Positions 1 to 7,712 of a DNA stretch of 26,536 nucleotides are shown here, piece by piece (the stretch's first letter is position 1; each line of letters begins with the position of its first letter). The translations under genes and the position numbers were made by a program. The notes beneath the pieces were generated by a model that was given only the letters and a program-made list of their open reading frames with translations, made no database searches and was not told where the DNA came from. The DNA is taken from positions 1 through 26,536 of the IMG/VR virus record IMGVR_UViG_3300030339_000209; one strand, written 5' to 3'. The DNA is from a virus.

Positions 1-4
1 ATTG

Positions 5-78
5 TATCAAGTACGGGGATCGAACCCGTAATCTCCTGGATGAAAACCAGACGTGTTAGCCAATTACACTAACCTGAC
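5..78 (-). tRNA. tRNA-Glu(TTC)
   Basis: Read on the minus strand this folds as a cloverleaf. The acceptor arms GTCAGGT/ACTTGAT pair with G·T wobbles and the discriminator is A. The D-arm contains TAATTGG, the anticodon stem TCTGG/CCAGG encloses loop TTTTCAT (anticodon TTC), and the T-arm loop is TTCGATC. Type I variable loop; CCA is not encoded. It is the first of three tRNAs at this end and pairs with a second tRNA-Glu next to it. Confidence 0.9.
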
Positions 79-87
79 ATTTATTTG

Positions 88-160
88 TACCCGGTACGAG
101 ATTCGAACTCGTGTGGCATGGATGAAAACCATGAATACTAACCAACTATATGAACCGGAC
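88..160 (-). tRNA. tRNA-Glu(TTC), second copy
   Basis: Minus-strand cloverleaf with acceptor GTCCGGT/ACCGGGT and discriminator A. Anticodon stem CATGG/CCATG encloses loop TTTTCAT, again anticodon TTC. T-stem ACGAG/CTCGT carries loop TTCGAAT. The body differs from the neighbouring tRNA-Glu at many positions, so this is not a recent copy although the anticodon loop is identical. Confidence 0.88.
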
Positions 161-175
161 ATAAATTTATAAAAG

Positions 176-260
176 TAGTTCAGGTGGGACTCGAACCCAC
201 ACGCCTCAAAGGACAACGGCGTTTAAAACCGTCTTGGCTTTCCAGTTACAACACTGAACC
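176..260 (-). tRNA. tRNA-Leu(TAA)
   Basis: 85-nt type II tRNA on the minus strand. Acceptor GGTTCAG/CTGAACT, discriminator A. Anticodon stem ACGGT/GCCGT (one T·G pair) with loop TTTAAAC gives anticodon TAA. A long variable arm with short stem CCT/AGG and T-arm GTGGG/CCCAC agree with Leu identity. It is the first gene of the three-tRNA cluster in the direction of transcription. A TATAAT-like box lies at 265-270 on the minus strand, but it is too close to the 5' end to be a confident promoter. Confidence 0.85.
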
Positions 261-281
261 ATTTATTATATTTCAAAGATC

Positions 282-324
282 ACAAAAAAACCCTAAGCTA
301 TTTTACTAACCTAGGGTTTTTTGT
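282..324 (-). terminator. Rho-independent terminator
   Basis: Inverted repeat with core CCCTA/TAGGG flanked by runs of A on one side and T on the other, so it can act in both directions. On the minus strand it ends the short unit starting at 419 and possibly read-through from the gp6 operon. It separates these from the tRNA cluster. Confidence 0.85.
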
Positions 325-327
325 TTG

Positions 328-419
328 TTATATTGTTATTATAACTACATACACTAGGTCATCAGTAACTGTTCTTGTAACTGTTCCAAAACCTCTAATA
401 TGTTGTTAATAATTTTCAT
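328..419 (-). CDS. Putative micro-protein, apparently needing a -1 frameshift
   Basis: An ATG at 419 follows a promoter-like element (434-462) and precedes a terminator. The ATG frame gives only 21 residues (MKIINNILEV..., stop TAG at 354-356), and after residue 8 its third codon positions become G/C-rich, unlike every other gene here. The overlapping frame starting near the ATTAGA at about 399 has AT-rich third positions and reads RGFGTVTRTVTDDLVYVV, ending TAA at 328-330. A single -1 shift after codon 8 would join both into a protein of about 30 residues. I do not recognise the product. The alternatives are a sequencing indel, an indel mutation, a programmed slip at ATATTAG, or chance. The coordinates given cover both frames. 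Confidence 0.4.
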
Positions 420-433
420 TTTGTTTTTATTTT

Positions 434-462
434 AAATATAATTATTTTATTTTTTTTGTCAA
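434..462 (-). promoter_or_regulatory. Promoter, Bacteroidota-like
   Basis: On the minus strand TTGACA (462-457) is followed after 16 nt by TATATTTA (440-433). Counted as TTG-N19-TATATTTA it matches the Bacteroidota -33/-7 arrangement (TTG-N19-TAnnTTTG) in all but the last base. It lies 15-20 nt upstream of the ATG at 419. This is the only copy of the recurrent TATATTTA motif here that also has a clear -35-like box. Confidence 0.65.
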
Positions 463-539
463 TTATTCTTAATTAATTTGATACCCTAAAGATATAACTA
501 GATTTAATACAATCCACGGATTTTTAATTATTTTTTTTA

Positions 540-2630
540 TTAACTATAAAGTTTTCCAATTATGTCTGATTCTGGGTATTTTACTTCAAAAATACTATTA
601 GGATAACCTTTAATTATATTATTATTTGCTAAAACTTCAAATTTACTCCCATAGCTATTAAGATATGTTGGGTTAATTTCAGGATATAACCCTATTTCAA
701 GCGGTTGATATTTTCTACCAGATACAGGATCAACAGAATCAACTCCTGTTCCTATTATATTATAAAACTTTAAATCAGCTACACTAATTACTCCACTAAT
801 TTCTTGTAATATTGTTGAAACATTTGAAATGTAAATCGGTTGTCCCATTTGCCAATTATTTACATCAAAATAAGCTACAAGTTTTTGTAAACAATCAATT
901 AATGTTTGTTGTTTATTGTTTGAATCTGCAAAAATTGTAAATTCTACTTGTAAATTATAAATTTTACCATCTAAAATATCAATCCAATCTCCTATTACTC
1001 TTTTATCTATTAAAAAGTTTTTAATATTTTCTTTTAAAATTTGATTAGGGGATACCCAAGCTCCTGAAGCATTTTTTTGTATTGTATTTAATTGGCCATC
1101 TTCTGTTTGTCCAATAATATATAATAAACCTTTTTCTCCTAACCATAAATTAGGATCAGCAACTAACATATTGTTTTTTACAGCATTAGTATTGTAATTT
1201 TTAAAATAATCTTTAATTTGGCTTGAAATCAATATTCTTTCGCTTTGTATAGTTGAGTTAATTAACTTATCTGTTAATGCTAATATATCAATTTCTATTG
1301 TTTTAGAATTTGCGACTCTTGGACCTATAACATCATAAGAAACTCTAAAAGGATTGCCAAATTTAGGAGGCATTAATTTAACCATAGTTTTAATATCTTC
1401 AGAAGTAACTCCTCTATCTTGAGCTGCAAAAGTTTTTCCAGATATTTCTCTTAATTCTTCTAATGTAGGAGTATCTCTACCTCCTGATGCATCCAAAGGG
1501 TTTGTTACTTTTAAAGAACTTCTAATTTTATTTATAAGAGGCATCGGTAAAGATAAATCTACCGCTTCCCATTGTTTTGCTGTAATTGAGTTAATTGTTC
1601 CACTTACAACATTTGTAGAAGACCCTCCTTTTATTCTATATTTTACAAAAATCGTGCTATTTACAGGAGGTAATGTTCCTAAATCAACATCATCATGAAC
1701 ATTATTAAAATATTCATCTGCTGTTACTGGAGAATAAAGTTTTTCTGTAACATCTTCGTTATATTGATTTCCAAAGGTAATAGTTGTAGTGTTTTTAGCA
1801 TCCCTTCTAACTATAAATCTTCTAGGGATTGGTTGATAAGCTCCTTGTTTAATTAAAGCAGTGCTAGATGTATTATCTATATTTGTTTCAAAAAAAGCTT
1901 TAGATTGAGTTAATTCTCTTACTTGATAATAAGCAACATTATAATTAACAAAACTATAATCTGTAGGAGCAACTGTTTGTTTTCCTTGTACTACTACTAA
2001 CCCTACAATTTCTGTAATATCTAAATCATTTAAAACAAACGACAAAAATGGTTTATATAAAGCTTCGCTAACATAAAAACTTTGAATTCTTGTTTCTCCT
2101 GCTTTTGCTGTTACTTTTTTTGTTATTGTGTAATCTATAACAGCTCCGTTTCCATCATAATTTGGAGTTTCAGTTCGATTTTGACTTAATGTAAAGTTAA
2201 CAGCCTCTGTAATTTCAAAACTTACACCTGAATCAGATTTTAATTTAGTTCCTGTACTTAAAATAGGACAAAATTTATAATCTGGTGAGATTGCGCCTAT
2301 AGTAGATGAAGTGAAAGGAATTTTAACACTTACTTCTACCTCTACGATAGAACTCATAGCTCCAGTGTTGTAAAAACCTAAATTATTAGAAATTCTTACT
2401 AAAGATTCTAAAGCTTGAGCAGTTGTTCTGAAATTTTCGTTAAATGTTTTATCTGTATAATAAGATAACATGTCTCCAACATATGCAACCATTTCAAGAT
2501 ACATAATATCAGTGTTTGCATCATTAAAAAAAACTAATTTATCAGAATGATACGTTTTAGCCCAATTTATTAAATCGTTTTTTATATTAAGGAAATCTCT
2601 ACTAAGATAATTTACTGTTGGTTGTGACAT
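540..2630 (-). CDS. Baseplate wedge protein, gp6-like (baseplate J family)
   Basis: 696-residue protein, last gene of the long minus-strand operon; a second stop codon directly follows the first. The N-terminus (YLSRDFLNIKNDL..., then DIMYLEMVAYVGDMLSYY around residues 42-58) matches the start of T4 gp6/cyanophage gp6-type wedge proteins. The middle (around residue 385 onward: RDTPTLEELREISGKTFAAQ, then RGVTSEDIKTMV) is the typical baseplate-J block. In T4-like phages this protein forms the inner ring of the baseplate and joins wedges into the hexagonal dome. Length is close to T4 gp6 (about 660). It is separated by 2 nt from the upstream gene and lies in the same operon as gp25- and gp5-like genes, which supports the assignment. 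Confidence 0.85.
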   Translation of the reverse strand: MSQPTVNYLSRDFLNIKNDLINWAKTYHSDKLVFFNDANTDIMYLEMVAYVGDMLSYYTDKTFNENFRTTAQALESLVRISNNLGFYNTGAMSSIVEVEVSVKIPFTSSTIGAISPDYKFCPILSTGTKLKSDSGVSFEITEAVNFTLSQNRTETPNYDGNGAVIDYTITKKVTAKAGETRIQSFYVSEALYKPFLSFVLNDLDITEIVGLVVVQGKQTVAPTDYSFVNYNVAYYQVRELTQSKAFFETNIDNTSSTALIKQGAYQPIPRRFIVRRDAKNTTTITFGNQYNEDVTEKLYSPVTADEYFNNVHDDVDLGTLPPVNSTIFVKYRIKGGSSTNVVSGTINSITAKQWEAVDLSLPMPLINKIRSSLKVTNPLDASGGRDTPTLEELREISGKTFAAQDRGVTSEDIKTMVKLMPPKFGNPFRVSYDVIGPRVANSKTIEIDILALTDKLINSTIQSERILISSQIKDYFKNYNTNAVKNNMLVADPNLWLGEKGLLYIIGQTEDGQLNTIQKNASGAWVSPNQILKENIKNFLIDKRVIGDWIDILDGKIYNLQVEFTIFADSNNKQQTLIDCLQKLVAYFDVNNWQMGQPIYISNVSTILQEISGVISVADLKFYNIIGTGVDSVDPVSGRKYQPLEIGLYPEINPTYLNSYGSKFEVLANNNIIKGYPNSIFEVKYPESDIIGKLYS

Positions 2631-2632
2631 TT

Positions 2633-3703
2633 TTAAATGTTTTTAAGAGGTTTTAATACTACGTATTTTTTTACAGCATCTGTAATAATAGAGAATAATC
2701 CTTTATTGTATTCATCAAAAGCAGGATCTTTATCTTCTCCATATTTTTTACTTATTTGATTTACTAAAGTATTAACAGATTGAGCTGGTTTATTTTTAAA
2801 AGTTACATCTACTCTTAATATATTTCTTGCATCGTTTATAGCTTTAAGCAAAGGAACTCTTTTACTTTCTTCTACTTGAGAAAGATCTAAATTATAATAA
2901 GGATTAGAAGATTCCATATCTGTTTTAAAAGTTATTCCTTTTAAAAATCTTACTTGTTCGTTAGCTCTTGGATTAAATTTTAATGCAGCTTTTAAAGCAT
3001 CTTTATAGTTAGGTAAACTTGGTTTACTATTATAAAGGTTTGCAAACGCATCTTTATAGTTAGGTAAACTTGGTTTACTATTATAAAGGTTTGCAAACGC
3101 ATCTATATAATCTTTTGATTCAAAAGTTTTATTTTTTATATACTCTTGAGCTAATTTAATAAACAAAATATGTGTTTCTTTTCTCATATTTTTAGTATCA
3201 AACAAATATTTTACAACCTTTAAAGTTTCTTCAGCCTCTTTTTTCCATTCTTCTTTTGATCTATCACTTGTGTGTTTAATTGAACTAATGTATCTATCTT
3301 TTAAAAAAGCTTTTATTACAATATCTGTGTTTTTATTACTATAACGTTTTCCATCATAATCAATATAAGTTTCTCCATCTTTTGCAATTTTAGCGTTTCT
3401 AACAAAAACTTCAACATATCCTTTAAGATCTTCAAATTCTCTTAACATTTTAGGGTTTGAAGATATCAAAGATTTTAGTTTGCTAAGAATTTCTTTTTTA
3501 TCTTTTTCTATTATATTTACCCCAAATTCTCCAAAGTGAAAACCGTTTCTAGATTGAATAGAGTAAGAATCTACAATCCAGGTAAGAAAATCAGTAGGGA
3601 TTTTCCAACTAATTTCTTCAAGAAATATTTTTTTATTTGTTTTTTCTTCTAATAATTTAATTAAAGAATTAATTATTAAATTATTTTTTTCTTCTTTAAG
3701 CAT
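2633..3703 (-). CDS. Unknown protein with shared leader motif and internal 17-residue tandem repeat
   Basis: 356-residue protein that I do not recognise. Its N-terminus (LIKLLEEKTNKKIFLEE, about residues 14-30) resembles the short leader found on several other proteins in this window and ends in FLE/LEE, a possible prohead-protease site. Residues about 200-236 contain a perfect 17-residue tandem duplication (unit AFANLYNSKPSLPNYKD) from a 51-bp DNA repeat. The rest is Lys/Glu-rich and predominantly helical in appearance. The start ATG overlaps the stop of the upstream gene in an ATGCTTAA arrangement, so translation is probably coupled. It sits between the YkuD-like gene and gp6, so a virion or tail-associated role is possible. 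Confidence 0.8.
   Translation of the reverse strand: MLKEEKNNLIINSLIKLLEEKTNKKIFLEEISWKIPTDFLTWIVDSYSIQSRNGFHFGEFGVNIIEKDKKEILSKLKSLISSNPKMLREFEDLKGYVEVFVRNAKIAKDGETYIDYDGKRYSNKNTDIVIKAFLKDRYISSIKHTSDRSKEEWKKEAEETLKVVKYLFDTKNMRKETHILFIKLAQEYIKNKTFESKDYIDAFANLYNSKPSLPNYKDAFANLYNSKPSLPNYKDALKAALKFNPRANEQVRFLKGITFKTDMESSNPYYNLDLSQVEESKRVPLLKAINDARNILRVDVTFKNKPAQSVNTLVNQISKKYGEDKDPAFDEYNKGLFSIITDAVKKYVVLKPLKNI
3001..3102. repeat. Perfect 51-bp tandem duplication inside a gene
   Basis: Two identical 51-bp copies, 3001-3051 and 3052-3102. The length is a multiple of three, so the reading frame is kept and the protein gains 17 residues. Complete identity suggests a recent slippage or recombination event, or an assembly artefact. 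Confidence 0.95.
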
Positions 3704-4304
3704 TATCTAAATCTTTTTCTGTTATTAATGTATAAGAAAAGCTATTTCCCCAAGTTTCTTTAGCTTTTTGACATAAAGTCATAAATTCATCAAATTCTAT
3801 AGGGTTTGCAATAACTTGACAACCTGCAGACCATTTATCAACAATTGTGCTAGTTTTTACTTCGTTTGCTCTATGGATATTTGTAAGTCCAATTTCTTCA
3901 ACAATAGTAACTTGATTAAAATCAAGTTTGTTGTCTCTATTATAATCTCTATAATATTTCATTGGTTTAACTTGTCTTAAAGCTTTGTAATCTTTATGTA
4001 ACCCTACTACATAACAACCATGGTATTGTCCAGGAACCATTATTGCAGCACCTTTAACATTCATAGGGTTTTGCAACCAATACAACCCAGGATCTGTAGT
4101 AGCTTCATATATTTTTAAATTCCATATTCCTTTATAAACCCAAGCGATGCAAATTAAATCATTAAATACATTTGGTGTTAAATCATTACTTCTAACACCA
4201 ATAATATTTAAATTAAAATCTTTATCATCTTTGTTGCATAAAGAAAACATGTTATTTTCAAAAACTTTTTTAAGTTTTTCTATTGTTATTTTATTTTTAT
4301 CCAT
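3696..4304 (-). CDS. Putative YkuD-like (L,D-transpeptidase fold) cell-wall enzyme
   Basis: 202-residue protein. The C-terminal half carries His144 in NIHRAN and, 15 residues later, WSAGCQVI with Cys162. This spacing resembles the HXn(S/T)HGC active site of YkuD-type L,D-transpeptidase folds and of related phage wall-degrading proteins. The preceding segment (GLYWLQNPMNVKGAA, then GCYVVGLHKDYKALRQV) is compatible with the beta-rich core. No signal peptide is visible. In a baseplate/lysis context it may act as an endolysin or tail-associated peptidoglycan enzyme; which one cannot be decided here. It overlaps the upstream gene by 8 nt (ATGGATAA) and the downstream gene by 8 nt. Confidence 0.6.
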   Translation of the reverse strand: MDKNKITIEKLKKVFENNMFSLCNKDDKDFNLNIIGVRSNDLTPNVFNDLICIAWVYKGIWNLKIYEATTDPGLYWLQNPMNVKGAAIMVPGQYHGCYVVGLHKDYKALRQVKPMKYYRDYNRDNKLDFNQVTIVEEIGLTNIHRANEVKTSTIVDKWSAGCQVIANPIEFDEFMTLCQKAKETWGNSFSYTLITEKDLDNA

Positions 4305-4539
4305 TTGTTTTTTTCACTTTAGAAAAAACATGCTTTTGAAAACTTTCGTAAAGTTTGTTAATATCTTTATCAGAAAAAAATTTATCATCATTTTTGATTG
4401 TAAAATTACCGTCTTTTCTTTTTTTTACATTATCAAGATAAAAATCATACACTTTTTGAGCAGATGGAAGTCCGCCGTCTGTAGTTGCAATACTAGCTGT
4501 TGTCATTTCTTCTTTGAGGTTTGTTTTTTCTTTTTTCAT
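4297..4539 (-). CDS. Small unknown protein
   Basis: 80-residue charged protein starting MKKEKTNLKEEMTTAS. No domain recognised. The early NLKE segment fits the [FIL]xE pattern seen in other leader-bearing proteins of this window, but it is too short to prove a link. It is the first gene after a promoter-like element (4551-4566) and its stop overlaps the next start, so it is probably cotranscribed with the YkuD-like gene. Confidence 0.7.
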   Translation of the reverse strand: MKKEKTNLKEEMTTASIATTDGGLPSAQKVYDFYLDNVKKRKDGNFTIKNDDKFFSDKDINKLYESFQKHVFSKVKKTNG

Positions 4540-4550
4540 TAAAATAGGTT

Positions 4551-4566
4551 TTATCTTAAATATTGT
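4551..4566 (-). promoter_or_regulatory. Promoter-like element (ACAATATTTAAGATAA)
   Basis: On the minus strand a variant of the recurrent TTATATTTAA box lies 12-25 nt upstream of the ATG at 4539, in the only gap of this operon section (4540-4582). Confidence 0.45.
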
Positions 4567-4582
4567 ATTGTAGCTAAAACTG

Positions 4583-4972
4583 TTAAATTAAAACTACTAA
4601 AGTTTGTAATTCTTTTCCTGGAAGTGCAAATTGAATACTAACCGTTAAAGTTGGTACATTAGTTTCATTATCAGTTTTTTGAGAAATTTCTACAACTATA
4701 AAAGATACACCTCTAAAGTAAGTGTTAAGCTCTTGTTTAACTTCATCTTCTACTGCGTATAATGCTTCTTTTTTTATTAAAGTATGCTTATAATCGCCTA
4801 AAACGCTTCCAATGATGTTTCCTCTTCTTTGCCCTCTTCTAGTTAAAAAAAACGCCTTTAATGCGGAAATTAACGTATCATTTATATTCTCTGTTCTTTT
4901 TAATATACTTTGTGTCCCATCAGTGGTTTCTTCAAATGGGAATAAAATAGAACCGTATTGTTTTTTTGCCAT
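4583..4972 (-). CDS. Baseplate wedge protein, gp25-like
   Basis: 129 residues, the usual size for the GPW/gp25 family. Features seen: N-terminal GSILFPFEETTDG, central SALKAFFLTRRGQRRG followed by GSVLGDY, which is the conserved arginine-rich, glycine-ending segment of gp25, and a C-terminal beta-hairpin (VPTLTVSIQFALPGKE). gp25 links inner baseplate wedges and contacts the sheath-initiating platform in contractile tails. It starts 1 nt after the stop of the gp5-like hub gene, and a gp5-gp25-gp6 order is typical of contractile systems. Confidence 0.85.
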   Translation of the reverse strand: MAKKQYGSILFPFEETTDGTQSILKRTENINDTLISALKAFFLTRRGQRRGNIIGSVLGDYKHTLIKKEALYAVEDEVKQELNTYFRGVSFIVVEISQKTDNETNVPTLTVSIQFALPGKELQTLVVLI

Positions 4973-4973
4973 T

Positions 4974-5888
4974 TTAGTTAATTTTTATATATTTGCTTTT
5001 TCCATTTATTTTAAGTTTTTCCAAAGTAAGTTGTTCTGAAATTACTTTAGATAAAATATTAGGAGCTGAAGTGCTTGGAGCTATTGGTGCTCCTGGAGAT
5101 GGAACACTTATTGACCCAGGAGAAAGTAATAAAGTCGCAATTTGCATTAATATATTGTGAATGTTTGTCAAATAATCAAATAAAGGGTCTGCAAAAACAG
5201 GTCTATGTTCTTTTGTAGAACTAGAAGATAAAATATCTATATTTTTCCCTTTTAATAAAACTAATTTAGATAAAACTAATTTAGATTCAGAATCTTTACC
5301 TTCGTCTTGAATCAAAGTAGTTTCTTTTTCGTCAAACAACAGCTTGTTATTAGACTTTCCTCTAATTCCAAGTTTGAAATTAACTGCAGATTTTTTTTTA
5401 TTTATTTTATTTCCTTTTTCATTTGGAAATTGTTCTCTTTTTATTTCTAAAGCTTGTTCTACTAAAGCCCATGCATCTTCTCCTTCAATTTCACCTTTTA
5501 GTTCGCTAAACAAATCAGAACTTGACATTGATTTAATTGCAGAAAACCAAACTCTACCGCTAAATGGAGAAGTTGGGTCAAGTAGAGCTACTAAAACAAC
5601 ACTATTTATTTCAGGAGTTTCTATAAATCTTCCGAAAGCTGGTATACACCAAGAAAGTTTATCATCACCTGAGTTGTCTTCTAATTGTCCTTTTTCGTTG
5701 TAATATAAACTATTATCAAGTAAAGGGATTCTAACTTTAATTCTATTAGAATTTTTATCATCTGATACACTTATTACTTGGCCAAAGTGAAAAACAGACA
5801 AAGCAGTGTAGTTATTTTCTACACTGCTATCTAATATTGCACTTGCTATCGATTGTCCTGGGTTAGACGCCCTTATTCTGTCTTTCAT
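4974..5888 (-). CDS. Baseplate hub/spike protein with gp5/VgrG-type OB fold
   Basis: 304-residue protein. Residues about 33-120 (GQVISVSDDKNSNRIKVRIP, then WCIPAFGR, then VVLVALLDPTSPFSGRVWF) match the N-terminal OB-fold of gp5/VgrG spike proteins. Unlike T4 gp5 there is no recognisable lysozyme domain. The rest includes a Ser/Pro-rich stretch (SPGSISVPSPGAPIAPST) near residues 257-275. Its place directly upstream of gp25 supports a central hub/spike role. It overlaps the upstream small coiled-coil gene by 26 nt. Confidence 0.75.
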   Translation of the reverse strand: MKDRIRASNPGQSIASAILDSSVENNYTALSVFHFGQVISVSDDKNSNRIKVRIPLLDNSLYYNEKGQLEDNSGDDKLSWCIPAFGRFIETPEINSVVLVALLDPTSPFSGRVWFSAIKSMSSSDLFSELKGEIEGEDAWALVEQALEIKREQFPNEKGNKINKKKSAVNFKLGIRGKSNNKLLFDEKETTLIQDEGKDSESKLVLSKLVLLKGKNIDILSSSSTKEHRPVFADPLFDYLTNIHNILMQIATLLLSPGSISVPSPGAPIAPSTSAPNILSKVISEQLTLEKLKINGKSKYIKIN

Positions 5889-6060
5889 TGAGTAATTCTA
5901 TAATTTCTATTGACTCAATACAACATTCTTCCATTTCTTTTGTTTTTCTCAAAACATCTTTCTTGAGAATTTCAATTTTATTATTAAGAAAAGATAGTTT
6001 GTTTTCAATCTCAATAGTTTCTAGATTTTCATATTTTTTATAAATTAATAATTTATCCAT
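5863..6060 (-). CDS. Small coiled-coil protein, unknown
   Basis: 65 residues from the ATG at 6060 (MDKLLIYKKYENLETIEIEN), rich in Leu/Ile/Glu/Lys heptad-like spacing. I chose this start over the upstream in-frame ATG at 6084 because it overlaps the preceding stop by 8 nt (ATGGATAA), the arrangement repeated between neighbouring genes. Two Cys occur together in MEECCIES. Possibly a small baseplate or tail-assembly factor by position only. Confidence 0.65.
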   Translation of the reverse strand: MDKLLIYKKYENLETIEIENKLSFLNNKIEILKKDVLRKTKEMEECCIESIEIIELLNERQNKGV

Positions 6061-6406
6061 TATTATTGTTTTTTTGTTTATCATGTTCTGCTAAAACTTG
6101 ATCAGCTAATGAAGAAATAAATTTATTGTCAAACTGTTGTATATTAGAAGCGTTAGATGTTGAAGCTTTATCTTTAATCATAGATGCTACTTTTATTAAT
6201 TTATCTCTAACAGAACCTTTAATTTTTAATGAATCGTTAAAAAGACTACCATAAACATCAAATCCTGTTGATTGCTCCATTTTTGTTTTATAGTTTTCTA
6301 TATTAATTTGAGCTTCTTCTAAGTCTTCAACTAATCCTTTTAAAATATTTTGAGTTAATGTTTTTAACCCTGCTTCGTTTAACTCAATTTTCGAAATTTC
6401 ATCCAT
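6053..6406 (-). CDS. Unknown small protein
   Basis: 117 residues, mostly helical in appearance, with Asn repeats at the C-terminus (KNNNNG). Not recognised. It overlaps both neighbours by 8 nt (ATGGATGA upstream, ATGGATAA downstream), implying translational coupling from the sigma-factor gene through to the hub gene. Confidence 0.7.
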   Translation of the reverse strand: MDEISKIELNEAGLKTLTQNILKGLVEDLEEAQINIENYKTKMEQSTGFDVYGSLFNDSLKIKGSVRDKLIKVASMIKDKASTSNASNIQQFDNKFISSLADQVLAEHDKQKNNNNG

Positions 6407-7073
6407 TATCTTTTTCTTTTAAATATAATTTAATTTTTTTTAAAGAAGAAGTAACTGTATTACTTTTTAATCCTGTGTAATTTAATAAAAGTCTTACAAA
6501 TTCGTTTTTATTACTAAACTCTAATTGCTCCCAGTTTTTCAACATATAAACTAAATGACTACAAACTAGCAAGTCGTTTTTAGAGCTATTATTGCTTAAA
6601 CCAAAATGTTTCAACTTTCTTATAGTTTCTTCTCTTGATTCTTTAAATATAGCTTCTCCTCTACTTTTATCTTCAATCACATTACAAAAATCATCAGAAT
6701 TTAAAACTCCACCTCTTTTTGCTATCATTTTATCGTTTTGTATTTTTTCATATAAGATAAAATTTTTAGCAGCTGTTCCGAAATATGAATAAGCTTTAAC
6801 AGGTTTACCATCTTTGCCTACTTTTGATTCATCAAATTTTTCTATATTATTTATTATATGATGATAGGTTTTTTCTGCTAACTCTTCCCTAGTAATACCT
6901 ATTATTTTTTGAAACATAGGCATTTGTTGCACACCGTCAATTAATTTTATTAAAGCAGGATTAATTATTTCTTCAAATAGTTTATCTTTTTCTCTTTTAG
7001 AATCAGAACTTAAATAAGTTTTTATAGCCTGCTCTTCTCTTTTTCCAAAATATTTATCTTGAATTTTACTCAT
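6399..7073 (-). CDS. Putative late-transcription sigma factor, gp55-like
   Basis: 224-residue protein. Residues about 64-118 (ELAEKTYHHIINNIEKFDES..., then AYSYFGTAAKNFILYEKIQ) resemble sigma-70 region 2 of T4/cyanophage gp55, where the pattern FDPEK...FAYFTQIAYNAFLRRI is typical. A basic C-terminus (SSLKKIKLYLKEKDNG) follows. In T4, gp55 directs RNA polymerase to late promoters together with the sliding clamp and gp33. Placement inside the structural operon differs from T4. The match is to a short helical region and is therefore moderate. Confidence 0.55.
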   Translation of the reverse strand: MSKIQDKYFGKREEQAIKTYLSSDSKREKDKLFEEIINPALIKLIDGVQQMPMFQKIIGITREELAEKTYHHIINNIEKFDESKVGKDGKPVKAYSYFGTAAKNFILYEKIQNDKMIAKRGGVLNSDDFCNVIEDKSRGEAIFKESREETIRKLKHFGLSNNSSKNDLLVCSHLVYMLKNWEQLEFSNKNEFVRLLLNYTGLKSNTVTSSLKKIKLYLKEKDNG

Positions 7074-7084
7074 TAAACTATAAA

Positions 7085-7711
7085 TTAAATATTTGACTTA
7101 GAATATTCTTTTCTTGCTGCTTCAAATAACTCTATTTTTTCTTCTTTACTAATACCTTCTAAAGTATAATCATAAGAAATAGTAGATAATATTTTAGGAA
7201 CTCCAACTACTGCAACTTTACTACTTGTAATTTTATTTAAAAACTCAAAATGGTAATAAATTCTTAAATCTTTTTTAAATTTATATTTTTTTGCAACTGA
7301 TAAAGGTATTAACCCACTATATAAGGTAGTATCTACTTGTTTTAAAGCTGTAGAATCGTCTAACTTTCCTTGTTCGATACAAAAGTTAGCCCACCAAAAA
7401 GAACTGTTAATAACGCCTTTAAAATTACCTTCTAAATCTTGTAATTCTACTAAAGGTAAATAAACTGTTTTTTCATCTTTACAATATTCTTTAATTAACG
7501 AAAGATAATTTTCGTTTAAAGAAAAATCTTGAGGCAATATAACGATATGGGTATAATCATCTTTAGCTTCTTTAATTGCTTTATTTAAAACTGTAGCTTC
7601 ATCGTTTTTTTCATCTACTACAACTCTTACAAAATCTTCAAAAACATTTTCAAGGTCATATATTTTTTCACCTATGCCTTCTTTTTCAACTATAATTCCT
7701 AATATTTTCAT
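7085..7711 (-). CDS. GT-A-like glycosyltransferase-related protein
   Basis: 208 residues. The N-terminal beta-alpha unit (MKILGIIVEKEGIGEKI), a long acidic helix region, then THIVILPQDFSLNENYLSLI resemble the nucleotide-sugar domain of family-2-type GT-A glycosyltransferases, where a strand ends in an acidic motif. Here the usual DxD appears as PQDFS, so the metal-binding motif is not clean. Trp-Trp in SSFWWANFC and the later GLIPLSVAKKYKF are compatible with an acceptor region. The adjacent operon gene two positions upstream is a GT-B enzyme, strengthening a sugar-transfer role. Substrate unknown (virion protein or DNA). Confidence 0.5.
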   Translation of the reverse strand: MKILGIIVEKEGIGEKIYDLENVFEDFVRVVVDEKNDEATVLNKAIKEAKDDYTHIVILPQDFSLNENYLSLIKEYCKDEKTVYLPLVELQDLEGNFKGVINSSFWWANFCIEQGKLDDSTALKQVDTTLYSGLIPLSVAKKYKFKKDLRIYYHFEFLNKITSSKVAVVGVPKILSTISYDYTLEGISKEEKIELFEAARKEYSKSNI

Positions 7712-7712
7712 T

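Noticed and set aside
475-545. Short hydrophobic ORF (KNPWIVLNLVISLGYQ) after the gp6 stop
   Set aside because: No ATG, GTG or TTG start in frame; the region is otherwise featureless A/T-rich spacer.
3001-3102. CRISPR-like repeat
   Set aside because: Two abutting copies without spacers, inside a gene and in frame.
4147-4542. Plus-strand ORF of 131 codons opposite the YkuD-like region
   Set aside because: Phe/Leu-rich translation of the antisense strand of clearly coding genes; no start context or promoter.
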